64,000 nucleotides of DNA from Paraglaciecola sp. T6c (lineage in GTDB: Bacteria > Pseudomonadota > Gammaproteobacteria > Enterobacterales > Alteromonadaceae). The position numbers were made by a program, and so were the translations under genes. Location: the NCBI RefSeq assembly GCF_000014225.1, contig NC_008228.1, positions 3,348,001 to 3,412,000 on the forward strand, written 5' to 3'. The notes beneath the pieces are model-generated. The model had not been told where the DNA came from. It was given only the letters and a program-made list of their open reading frames with translations, and did no database searches. Shown here piece after piece: positions 35,276 through 43,465 of the stretch (positions are counted from its first letter, which is position 1; the number at the start of each line of letters is the position of its first letter).

Positions 35276-36610
35276 TTAGCTCTTGTGCATGATATTTAAT
35301 GCAGCGGCTGTCAGCGCTTCCGTGGCGGTTGTAATCACCGCATCCGCCTCTGGCGCCCAGTATGGGCTGTGTAATGATGGCAAAGACGTGCCATTTTCTT
35401 TGGCTTTGTCCCAGTCACCTTGCTCTACCCCACCCACCCAGAAAATAAGGCTTTGAATGTTCTTATCGGCACGATAAAAACGACTAAAGTCTTCACCGCC
35501 CATGACCGCTGGGGTTTGAACAACGCGTTTTTCGCCGAAACGTTGAGTAAATACGTCAGCCATTTTGTGGGTAAACTCAGGCGTGTTGTAAGTTGCTGGC
35601 GTGTATTCGTCTTTAATATTCACCTCTGGCATGAGTGCTTCAGGCATTCCCGCAGCAATGGCTTCGCCCTTAGCGATACGCGCGATGCCATCCAGTAAAG
35701 CCTGACGGGTTTCATCAGAGTAACTGCGTACCGTTAGCAGCAAAGTCGCCTTGTCAGATATTATGTTGTGCTTAGCACCAGCATGAAAGCTACCAACTGT
35801 GACCACGGCTGAGTCTTGTGGGTCGAGCTCTCGACTCACCAGCGTTTGCAAGGAACTCACAATACGACTGGCCAACACAATAGGGTCTTTGGTGGTATGG
35901 GGATAAGCGCCGTGACCACCCGCCCCTTTGACAATCACATCGACACTGTCAACGTTGGCCAAGGCAAATTCTGGGGTATAACCTATGGTGCCAGCGGGTA
36001 AACCCGCAGCATCATGAAATGCGAGTGCATAATCGGGTTTCGGGAATCGCTCGTATAACCCATCGGCCAGCATGTCACGTGCCCCCTTCCCGCGCTCTTC
36101 TGCCGGTTGCAAAATCATCACTAACGTACCAGACCATTTATCTTTCATCGATGTCAGCGCTTGCGCCGTGCCGACCCAACTGGTCATGTGGGTATCATGT
36201 CCGCAGGCGTGCATAACGCCAGATTCGATGCCATCTTCTGTGGTAGCGCGCACCTTTGAGGCAAAGGGCAATCCTGTTTGCTCTATCACTGGCAGGCCAT
36301 CCATATCAGCGCGGATCATCACCACAGGACCAGGGCCATTTTTCAGTACCGCGACCACGCCAGTCCCCCCTACCTTTTCGGTGACGTCAAAGCCTAAAGC
36401 TTTGGCGCGTTTGGCCAATTTTGCTGCGGTGTTCACCTCAAAGCCACTTAATTCAGGATGCGCATGCAGGTCTTTATATAACGCCATGAGTTTGGGCATA
36501 TCACTACTGACTTTATCACTCACGCTATCAGCATAGGCACTTTGGCTTAAACTCAGGCTGAAACAAAATGGAATAGCTGCAATGGCTAGATTAAGGCGGC
36601 GTAATTTCAT
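35276..36610 (-). CDS. Exported M20-family amidohydrolase
   Basis: A 444-residue M20D metallohydrolase (hippurate hydrolase/AbgB-like) with a clear signal peptide (residues 1-27, ending AYA). Metal-binding segments are HACGHDTHMTSW, PAEERGKGARDM, ALAFHDAAG and a late 'GGEDFSRFY'. Members hydrolyse N-acyl amino acids or small peptides and use two divalent metals. An AAGGGAA site precedes the ATG. It is divergent from the LysR gene of the D-glutamate cluster, raising the possibility that it feeds that pathway with amino acids or is co-regulated; the substrate is unproven. Confidence 0.88.
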   Translation of the reverse strand: MKLRRLNLAIAAIPFCFSLSLSQSAYADSVSDKVSSDMPKLMALYKDLHAHPELSGFEVNTAAKLAKRAKALGFDVTEKVGGTGVVAVLKNGPGPVVMIRADMDGLPVIEQTGLPFASKVRATTEDGIESGVMHACGHDTHMTSWVGTAQALTSMKDKWSGTLVMILQPAEERGKGARDMLADGLYERFPKPDYALAFHDAAGLPAGTIGYTPEFALANVDSVDVIVKGAGGHGAYPHTTKDPIVLASRIVSSLQTLVSRELDPQDSAVVTVGSFHAGAKHNIISDKATLLLTVRSYSDETRQALLDGIARIAKGEAIAAGMPEALMPEVNIKDEYTPATYNTPEFTHKMADVFTQRFGEKRVVQTPAVMGGEDFSRFYRADKNIQSLIFWVGGVEQGDWDKAKENGTSLPSLHSPYWAPEADAVITTATEALTAAALNIMHKS

Positions 36611-36871
36611 GGTAATTCCCTTGAATGTGGTAGTGTTTAGCCTTAGCTAAAATCGAGTAATGATATAAAAATAATCATGATGTTTAACACGTTAGCATGA
36701 ATCCGCCTCACTGAACCAGTCATAGGACGATCGATGACCGAGCAAAAACTGCACATTAGCTTGCCCACCAGAAATATCCTTAGCAATTTGTTATAAAAGC
36801 GAGATCTAGCCGCCACGATTGTTTAGGATAGCCAACATTACCGTCGTTACTCTTTTCACGAGATCTTATAC

Positions 36872-37750
36872 TTGCGTTTACGTCATATAGAAATATTTCA
36901 TGCTATTTATACCACGGGCTCAATTACCAACGCGGCTAAAATTTTGCACGTATCGCAACCTGCCGTGAGTAAAGTGCTGCTTCATGCAGAGCAGCAATTA
37001 GGGTTTGCGTTATTTACTCGTAACAAAGGCCGCTTGATCCCAACCCCTGAAGCAAACATGTTGTTTCATGAAGTGGACAAAATACATCAGCAAATGCGTA
37101 CTATCGATAACACTGCGCACAACATAAAACATGCTCACTCGGGCAACATTAATATTGGTATTACCCCGGCGTTGGGGTTTGACATATTGCCAAGAGCCAT
37201 CGCTCGCTATCATCAGCAGCACCCAAACGTGAGCTTCAGCATTAATACCGTACACAACGACGCGGTCTTACAAAGCCTTATTGAGCATAAATCTGATGTG
37301 GCCGTTTTGTTTCATCCGAGCCCTAAATTAGGCGTAGATAGCATTGAATGTGGGCAGTCTGAGTTGGTAGTTGTTTACCCTAAAGCGTTATTCCCTGATG
37401 CACCTTCGCTGCTTAGCATCGAAGCCTTGGCAAATGTTAGCTTTATTGGTATTAGTGATTCAGGCCCATTGGGGGATATGCTCTACAGTCGTTTGCAAAG
37501 CGAAAACATGCAGCCTCATAGTCCTATACAGGTACAAACCTATTTTATTGCAGCAAGATTAGTGGCACAGGGCTTAGGGGTATGCGTAGTAGACAAACAC
37601 ACGGCGCTAGGAAATTTAAATGATAACATCGCCATGGCATCGTTCACCCCGCCCCTTAGCTTTTCTATTAATGCCCTGCATTTACAAAACAGGCCACTGT
37701 CTAAAGTAGTCCAGGGGTTTCTGCCGTATCTACAAGCAGAAATAACCTAA
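36872..37750 (+). CDS. dgcR: LysR-family regulator next to D-glutamate genes (DgcR-like)
   Basis: A 292-residue LysR-type regulator. The N-terminal winged helix-turn-helix (about 1-60) reads IEIFHAIYTTGSITNAAKILHVSQPAVSKVLL in outline, with the effector domain at about 90-290. The start is TTG at 36872, since the domain begins right there and no ATG is available upstream. It lies 187 bp before dgcN on the same strand and is divergent from the M20 gene. A LysR regulator called DgcR has been described for D-glutamate-responsive control of dgcN-dgcA in a marine Pseudoalteromonas. I assign the name by context and memory, not by alignment. Confidence 0.75.
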   Translation: MRLRHIEIFHAIYTTGSITNAAKILHVSQPAVSKVLLHAEQQLGFALFTRNKGRLIPTPEANMLFHEVDKIHQQMRTIDNTAHNIKHAHSGNINIGITPALGFDILPRAIARYHQQHPNVSFSINTVHNDAVLQSLIEHKSDVAVLFHPSPKLGVDSIECGQSELVVVYPKALFPDAPSLLSIEALANVSFIGISDSGPLGDMLYSRLQSENMQPHSPIQVQTYFIAARLVAQGLGVCVVDKHTALGNLNDNIAMASFTPPLSFSINALHLQNRPLSKVVQGFLPYLQAEIT

Positions 37751-37937
37751 AAGCGCAGCAGAAGGTTGTGCAGATCCGGGGCCAACCTTAAGCGATAGCC
37801 TAAGCCATGTCTTAAGCTACAACCCAAGCCATAACCTGAAGTTATACCCCTGCTATACCTAGTCACTTTATTTTCCCGAACACCACGCTAGGATGCACTT
37901 ATCAATCAGTAAATTGGCACTTCTAAAGGATATATTC

Positions 37938-38939
37938 ATGGTGATTCAAGCCCCCTATTTGTTGTTTATCGGCGATGCTACCGATGCTCTGTCGATCAAA
38001 ATGGCCCAAAGTGTCGCTCACTGGCGCCCTGACCTATGCGTCGGTGAATTCAGTGTCGAAGGCTGCACCGTAAGCACAGGATTAAACAAACTAAGCATCG
38101 AAGAAGCCGCCAAAAACGGCGCTAAAAGCTTGGTGCTTGGCTTTGCAAACAGTGGCGGTATTTTAGATAAAAAATGGTTACCGTTAATTGAATTAGCCAT
38201 TAAAAAAGGCATGCATATCGTTAGTGGACTACATCAAAAACTGACCAGCTACCCTGAGCTAGTTCACTGCGCGCAGCAGTATGATGTTGAATTGCTTGAT
38301 ATTCGCCATCCCACCACGGCTTTTAGTACAGGCACAGGCCGCAAACGGGCCGGCAAGCGCTTATTGACCGTCGGCACAGATTGTTCGGTAGGTAAAATGT
38401 ATACCTCGTTGAGCCTTGAACACGCCATGGTTAAACAAAACATAGCGGTTGATTTTCGCGCCACTGGCCAGTGCGGTATTTTAGTGGCAGGTGCGGGTGT
38501 GGCAATTGATTGTGTGGTGGCTGATTTTATTTCGGGTGCGGCTGAGTCATTGTCCCCCGACGCCAGTGACGACCACTGGGATGTGATTGAAGGACAAGGC
38601 TCATTGTCACACCCGGCTTTTGCAGGCGTAAGTTTAGGCTTATTGCATGGCTCACAGCCTGATGCATTGGTTATTTGCCACGCGCTTAATCGCACGCATA
38701 TGCGCGGCTTACCTAATACCGCCTTCCCAAGTATTGAGGCCACCATTGCCCTTAACTTACAAGCAGCCCGTTTAACCAACCCTGATGTAGTTGTAGCTGG
38801 TATTAGTGTGAATACGTCTGCTGTTAGCGTGGAAGAAGGCCGTGCTATTTGTCAGCAGTTAAGCGAGCAGTTTTCGCTGCCCTGTGTTGACCCGCTTCGC
38901 GATGGGACCGATGCCATCGTCGCCGCATTGCCAATCTAA
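37938..38939 (+). CDS. dgcN: DUF1611 protein, probable D-glutamate N-acetyltransferase DgcN
   Basis: A 333-residue DUF1611 protein. The P-loop-like motif VGTDCSVGKMYTSL is near residue 145 and the conserved FRATGQCGI near residue 170. HPAFAGVSLGLLHGSQPDALV closes the C-terminal domain. DUF1611 proteins beside an enolase-superfamily epimerase have been reported as DgcN, which acetylates D-glutamate to N-acetyl-D-glutamate. The ATG at 37938 is preferred because AAGGA lies seven bases upstream; the longer frame lacks a site. It is followed by dgcA after 87 bp. Such a pair lets marine bacteria use D-glutamate from peptidoglycan or dissolved matter. Confidence 0.82.
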   Translation: MVIQAPYLLFIGDATDALSIKMAQSVAHWRPDLCVGEFSVEGCTVSTGLNKLSIEEAAKNGAKSLVLGFANSGGILDKKWLPLIELAIKKGMHIVSGLHQKLTSYPELVHCAQQYDVELLDIRHPTTAFSTGTGRKRAGKRLLTVGTDCSVGKMYTSLSLEHAMVKQNIAVDFRATGQCGILVAGAGVAIDCVVADFISGAAESLSPDASDDHWDVIEGQGSLSHPAFAGVSLGLLHGSQPDALVICHALNRTHMRGLPNTAFPSIEATIALNLQAARLTNPDVVVAGISVNTSAVSVEEGRAICQQLSEQFSLPCVDPLRDGTDAIVAALPI

Positions 38940-39026
38940 GCTAAAGGCTTCACATAAACTCAAGACATAATCCGTAAGCTAAGGGTATCGCCTTTGGTTA
39001 AACGCAAAAATACAGGAGAAAACAGC

Positions 39027-40052
39027 ATGGGTTTTCAAGTTGAGGCTTACCAACAAGCGCTGCCTCTTAAAAGTGTATTTCGTATTGCACGAGGTGCTAA
39101 AACACAAGCCGATGTAGTGGTGGTCACCTTAACCGATGGCGTACACACAGGCTGGGCTGAATCAGTCCCTTATGCCCGCTACCAAGAGTCAGTGCAAAGT
39201 GTACTGGAGCAAATTGACCAAACGGCTAAGAGCTTGGCTACATTCGAGGGCGATATGAGCGGAGTTCGCGCGCGCATTAATGCAATGCCCTCAGGTGCTG
39301 CGCGCAATGTTATGGACTGCGCCCTGTGGGATTTAGTGGCGAAGTCACAACAAAAATCTGTGGCACAACTATTGTCTGTATCAACCCCAGCGCCCTGCGT
39401 GACGGCGCAAACGCTAAGCATAGACACGCCCGAAGCCATGGCCGCAGCGGCGAAAGCTCTGGGCCATCCTCCACTGATTAAAGTGAAATTGGATAACCAA
39501 GACATCGTCGAGAAGATGCAAGCCATACATTTAGCTTCCCCCGACAGCCAGTTTATTGTGGATGCCAATGAAGGTTGGTCTATCGACGATTTAAAAGCCT
39601 GCGGTGATAACTTAAAAGCACTGAATGTAATCTTAATTGAACAGCCGTTACCGGTAGGCGACGACGCAGATTTAATAGATTACAGCTGCCCCGTGCCACT
39701 ATGCGCCGATGAAAGTTGCCATACCCGTGAAGAATTGGCTTACCTAAAAGGCCGCTATGATGCAGTTAATATTAAGTTGGATAAAACAGGTGGCTTAACG
39801 GAGGCCTATGCTCTCGCCCAAGAAGCCCAAGCAATGGGCTTTGAAATAATGATTGGGTGCATGGTGGGTAGCTCTCTAGCCATGGCGCCGATTTCTTTGT
39901 TAAGTGACTGGGCTAAATACGTGGATTTAGACGGCCCACTGTTAATTAAAACAGACAGAGAAAATGGCTTTGCGATTAAAGACGGCGTGATGCAACCTTT
40001 AAACCCCGCGTTATGGGGTTCCCCACAAAGCCAAGTGATTTTGGAAAGATAG
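39027..40052 (+). CDS. dgcA: Enolase-superfamily epimerase/racemase, probable DgcA
   Basis: A 341-residue muconate-lactonising-enzyme-subgroup protein. The catalytic Lys-x-Lys is in LIKVKLD (about 151-157). Metal ligands lie in DANEGW, EQPLP and ADESC, and the opposite lysine in NIKLDKTGG. This set matches L-Ala-D/L-Glu epimerases and the N-acetyl-D-glutamate racemase DgcA. The ATG at 39027 is chosen for its AGGAG site nine bases upstream; a TTG at 38994 is weaker. With dgcN it would give N-acetyl-L-glutamate, which a deacylase must then open. A dipeptide-epimerase role cannot be excluded. Confidence 0.85.
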   Translation: MGFQVEAYQQALPLKSVFRIARGAKTQADVVVVTLTDGVHTGWAESVPYARYQESVQSVLEQIDQTAKSLATFEGDMSGVRARINAMPSGAARNVMDCALWDLVAKSQQKSVAQLLSVSTPAPCVTAQTLSIDTPEAMAAAAKALGHPPLIKVKLDNQDIVEKMQAIHLASPDSQFIVDANEGWSIDDLKACGDNLKALNVILIEQPLPVGDDADLIDYSCPVPLCADESCHTREELAYLKGRYDAVNIKLDKTGGLTEAYALAQEAQAMGFEIMIGCMVGSSLAMAPISLLSDWAKYVDLDGPLLIKTDRENGFAIKDGVMQPLNPALWGSPQSQVILER

Positions 40053-40064
40053 AGTGGTTTCACT

Positions 40065-40099
40065 AAAAAGCCGGCCCCGTTAATCGGTTCCGGCTTTTT
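40065..40099. terminator. Terminator after dgcA
   Basis: A ten-base stem AAAAAGCCGG / CCGGCTTTTT with a smaller inner CCG/CGG pairing lies between the convergent dgcA and HupE-like genes. Confidence 0.85.
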
Positions 40100-40131
40100 C
40101 ATAACGTATGAGGTTCATATCACTGGTGTCA

Positions 40132-41250
40132 TCAAAAGCGCTCTATCGCCCAGTTTAACGCCACTAATGCAATACCAATGGAAGCACCAGGCATGACCCA
40201 GCGACGGTACAGCGCTGTTTTTGCAAGTAAAATCAGTAACGGTAAAGCAACTAACACTATCGCCAGCTGGCCAATTTCTACCCCTAAATTAAACGCTAAG
40301 ATAGAGAGTAATTTCTGATCCCCCGGTAAACCGAGCTCCCCCAAAACGCCGGCAAATCCCATTCCGTGTAGCAAACCGAAAGCAAAAGTGAGCCACCCCA
40401 AACGTAAGATTATGGGCTTCACATTATTCAAGGCTGCAAATAACACCGAAATCGCAATGCCAAATTCCACCCAGCGACTGCTCGGTATTATCCAGCCTAA
40501 TGCTGTGGCAGTCAGGGTGATTGAATGCGCTAACGTAAACGCACTGATGATCCACACTGTGGTGCTCAGTACGTTCTTTAACTGTGGATTTCGTTGCCAT
40601 TGCCCTTCTTGACGCAGCAAAACACAAGGCAAAAGCAGCGCCAATAAAAACAGGATATGATCGGTACCAATCCAGATATGGATGATGCCCTGATAAACAA
40701 ACTCTTTGAATGTGACCCAGCGACTGCCATCCGTTAGATCTATGTCAATTTGGCGTTGAGCATTATTCAGCACAAAGCTCTGTGTATTGGCATCATCACT
40801 GATATTAACGACGACTTCGTGACTGTCGTCTTTAACGAATATCGCACTGTAATCTATGGTGAATATACCTGCTAACGGACACTGAGCAGTAAAGTCAGTT
40901 ACCGCAAACACGGAGTCGGCGTGATCTTCTAAGCGCTCTATACCTGCAAATTGAGTGATGCAGGCCAGCCCACCCCGTTTAAGCCATAAATGGTCGGCTA
41001 AATAAGTGGCGATATCTGCTCGACGCTCAATGACCTCTCCCCATGTCAATTGACCGTTTTGGTCCGCATCTAGTCCTAAAACCAATTCTAAATCCGTCAA
41101 GCCCAGTTGCCATTCACCTTGAATACGACCTGTTTGATCTACGTTGGCAATGATGTAGCCAGTACTGTTTTGGTGCGCATAACTCACGGTGCCGCTCATC
41201 ACGCTGACTAAAAAAAGGAGCTTGATGACATAACGATAATACTTGTTCAC
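40132..41250 (-). CDS. HupE/UreJ-like membrane protein with exported N-terminal domain
   Basis: A 372-residue protein. A signal peptide (1-25, ending SYA) is followed by a periplasmic domain (about 26-185) and six transmembrane helices (about 190-370). The latter has GTDHILFLLALLLPC and FAFGLLHGMGFAGVLGELG, the HupE/UreJ_2 signature with membrane-embedded histidines. HupE/UreJ proteins are linked to nickel/cobalt supply, but this two-domain form is widespread without hydrogenase or urease genes, and none are nearby. A metal-transport role is a family-level inference. Confidence 0.82.
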   Translation of the reverse strand: MNKYYRYVIKLLFLVSVMSGTVSYAHQNSTGYIIANVDQTGRIQGEWQLGLTDLELVLGLDADQNGQLTWGEVIERRADIATYLADHLWLKRGGLACITQFAGIERLEDHADSVFAVTDFTAQCPLAGIFTIDYSAIFVKDDSHEVVVNISDDANTQSFVLNNAQRQIDIDLTDGSRWVTFKEFVYQGIIHIWIGTDHILFLLALLLPCVLLRQEGQWQRNPQLKNVLSTTVWIISAFTLAHSITLTATALGWIIPSSRWVEFGIAISVLFAALNNVKPIILRLGWLTFAFGLLHGMGFAGVLGELGLPGDQKLLSILAFNLGVEIGQLAIVLVALPLLILLAKTALYRRWVMPGASIGIALVALNWAIERF

Positions 41251-41354
41251 TTCTACTAACCTAAATGACCTCTAACCCCATAAATTATATATGTTTTTTT
41301 TCACTTTAAATATCCGATATGACGCTTAGGGATGAATCTATACAAACATTTACA

Positions 41355-41381
41355 CAAAAAAAAGCCGACCATAAGGTCGGC
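41355..41381 (-). terminator. Terminator after opgGH
   Basis: A GCCGACC-ATAA-GGTCGGC hairpin (41364-41381) has an eight-T run on the minus strand. It lies about 115 bp past the opgH stop. Confidence 0.8.
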
Positions 41382-41496
41382 AAAGGGTGCAGCGTTAAAT
41401 GGGGTACATATTTGCGGCTCAGCCGCTAAAGCCATACGTGGCTAATAAACTCGCTTAGTGCAACACGCCATAATCGAGCCACCAGCCACAATCGAG

Positions 41497-43422
41497 TTAC
41501 TGTTGTTTGTTATCACTCGCCAGTCGCTGTATCGGCATTTCTACACTTGATGACAAGAACTCAAAACTTTGCTCTGGCATCTCTTGCCACTGTTCCGGCG
41601 GCATGGGCGGGCTAGATAACAATATTTCGTCTTGATGCTGCATGTTGGCTAGGCGGATCCTAAGTGTACGCAGCGCCGGGATTTCCTCGACCTCGCTCGG
41701 GCTGACAAACATCCCCAAACTGCGGCTCAATTTGCCAAGATACAAACTGCTGGAAAATCGAATAATTGGGGCAGCAAGTAACAAACCGAGTAGCACAGGG
41801 GCCAACCACCAAAATAAAATAGGCGTTAGAGATAACGTAATCCCGCCCCACGCGATGGCAATAGCACTGGCCACCCAAGTACGCTTAAAGGCTTCTTTCC
41901 ACGGCACCATGCGACCTTCTCTGCCCTGTGCATCCCAGCTGACATTCTTTCCAACAAGAACATTAAGTACAAAATAGGCGTGATAAAACATCATTAATGG
42001 GGCAATGATAATGGCGATAGTCGCTTCAATTAGCGCCCCGGACATTAATGCTAATCCGCCGCCAAATTGCTCTCTGCGCCTAACCAAAGCCACAATAGCG
42101 CCCAGTAACTTTGGCCCCAATAGCATGACCACAGTGGCACTTAGCAATGTAATAATGTATTCAGTTTTGACCACAGGCCACGAGGGAAATAAAGAATAAT
42201 TGGAAGCAAAAAACACCGTTTCTGTGGTCGCGCGTACGACGGCGTCTATTGTGCTTAGTACTAACATCACCAACCACACTAATGACGACATATAAGCTAA
42301 CGCACCAAAGAGAAAATGCAGGCGATTTACCGTGTGCAACCCCTTACCATTGATAATGCCAAGGTGCTGAATATTGCCTTGCACCCAACGCCTGTCTCGT
42401 GTGGCGTAATCGATAATATTACTGGGGATTTCTTCGTAACTGCCCTCTAAATCGGCTAGTAATAGTACGTCCCATCCTGCACGTCTTAACAGCGCAGCTT
42501 CGACAAAATCATGGCTGAGTATGTCGCCACCAAAAGGCGCTTTACCCGCTAATGTAGGTAAACCACAATGTTGAATAAATGCGTCCACACGGATAATGGC
42601 ATTATGTCCCCAGTAGTTTGCGCTGTCGGTTTGCCAGAATGCCTGACCGGTTGCCAGCATGGGGCAATATAAGCACGATGCGAACTGCAGAAACCGCCCA
42701 AACAAGGTTTGTGAACGCACTGGGATAGGCACGGTTTGAATTAAACCTGACATCGGGTTTTGTTGCATTGCTTTCACTAGCGTCAACATGCACTCACCCG
42801 TCATCACGCTATCAGCATCGAGTACGATCATTGACTCGTACTGGTAACCCCAGCGCTGACAAAAATCGGCCAAGTTACCCACTTTACGATGGGTATTTTG
42901 TTCTCGGCGTCGGTAATAGATATTCTCAGATAATGCCCCTACGCGCTGACAAAGCTCATTCCACGCGGTAAGTTCAGCTTGCGCCATATCGGGATTCTGA
43001 GTGTCACTTAACATATAAAAGTCAAAGTGCTCCAGCTGACCTGTGCGCTGTAAATCAACCAAGCACGCCTCGAAGCCCGCCATGATGCGATCTGTGTCTT
43101 CGTTGTATACGGGCATGACGACAGCATGCCTGTCTTTCACAATGACGTTGTCCAATTGGCCAGCAAAATGTTTATTGCGCTTAAGCTTCAGCGGGTCAAT
43201 ATCGAATATCTGCAGGATGAAACCGATAAAGGCGCTCCAAAACGCGGCAGAGATCCACAAAAAAGTAATACTAAACAGCACCAACAAAATTACTTCAAGC
43301 ACGGTGATACCGCTTTCTGAAAAGATTTCGTACATCATCCAGCTGCCCGCAATAGAGGTGACAAACACCATTAATGCATATATCCACTTACGGACGGCCT
43401 TACCCTTAATATTTATTAACAT
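41497..43422 (-). CDS. opgH: Glucans biosynthesis glucosyltransferase OpgH (MdoH)
   Basis: About 641 residues. Two N-terminal membrane helices (about 12-80) are followed by a family 2 glycosyltransferase domain with DADSVMTGEC and RDRRWVQGN (the Q/RxxRW-type motif), then several C-terminal helices (about 350-580). OpgH makes the beta-1,2-glucose backbone of osmoregulated periplasmic glucan from UDP-glucose. It is shorter than E. coli MdoH (about 847). The ATG at 43422 is chosen because GAGGG precedes it and the longer frame would overlap opgG. The opgG stop is 43 bp upstream, the classic opgGH operon. Confidence 0.9.
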   Translation of the reverse strand: MLINIKGKAVRKWIYALMVFVTSIAGSWMMYEIFSESGITVLEVILLVLFSITFLWISAAFWSAFIGFILQIFDIDPLKLKRNKHFAGQLDNVIVKDRHAVVMPVYNEDTDRIMAGFEACLVDLQRTGQLEHFDFYMLSDTQNPDMAQAELTAWNELCQRVGALSENIYYRRREQNTHRKVGNLADFCQRWGYQYESMIVLDADSVMTGECMLTLVKAMQQNPMSGLIQTVPIPVRSQTLFGRFLQFASCLYCPMLATGQAFWQTDSANYWGHNAIIRVDAFIQHCGLPTLAGKAPFGGDILSHDFVEAALLRRAGWDVLLLADLEGSYEEIPSNIIDYATRDRRWVQGNIQHLGIINGKGLHTVNRLHFLFGALAYMSSLVWLVMLVLSTIDAVVRATTETVFFASNYSLFPSWPVVKTEYIITLLSATVVMLLGPKLLGAIVALVRRREQFGGGLALMSGALIEATIAIIIAPLMMFYHAYFVLNVLVGKNVSWDAQGREGRMVPWKEAFKRTWVASAIAIAWGGITLSLTPILFWWLAPVLLGLLLAAPIIRFSSSLYLGKLSRSLGMFVSPSEVEEIPALRTLRIRLANMQHQDEILLSSPPMPPEQWQEMPEQSFEFLSSSVEMPIQRLASDNKQQ

Positions 43423-43465
43423 GGTCGTGCCCTCGCTGTTATCTCGATTGCTATAAAGGCTAAAA

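Noticed and set aside
40132-41250. Evidence for a hydrogenase or urease locus
   Set aside because: Only a HupE/UreJ-type membrane protein is present; no hydrogenase, urease or nickel-accessory genes are in the window.
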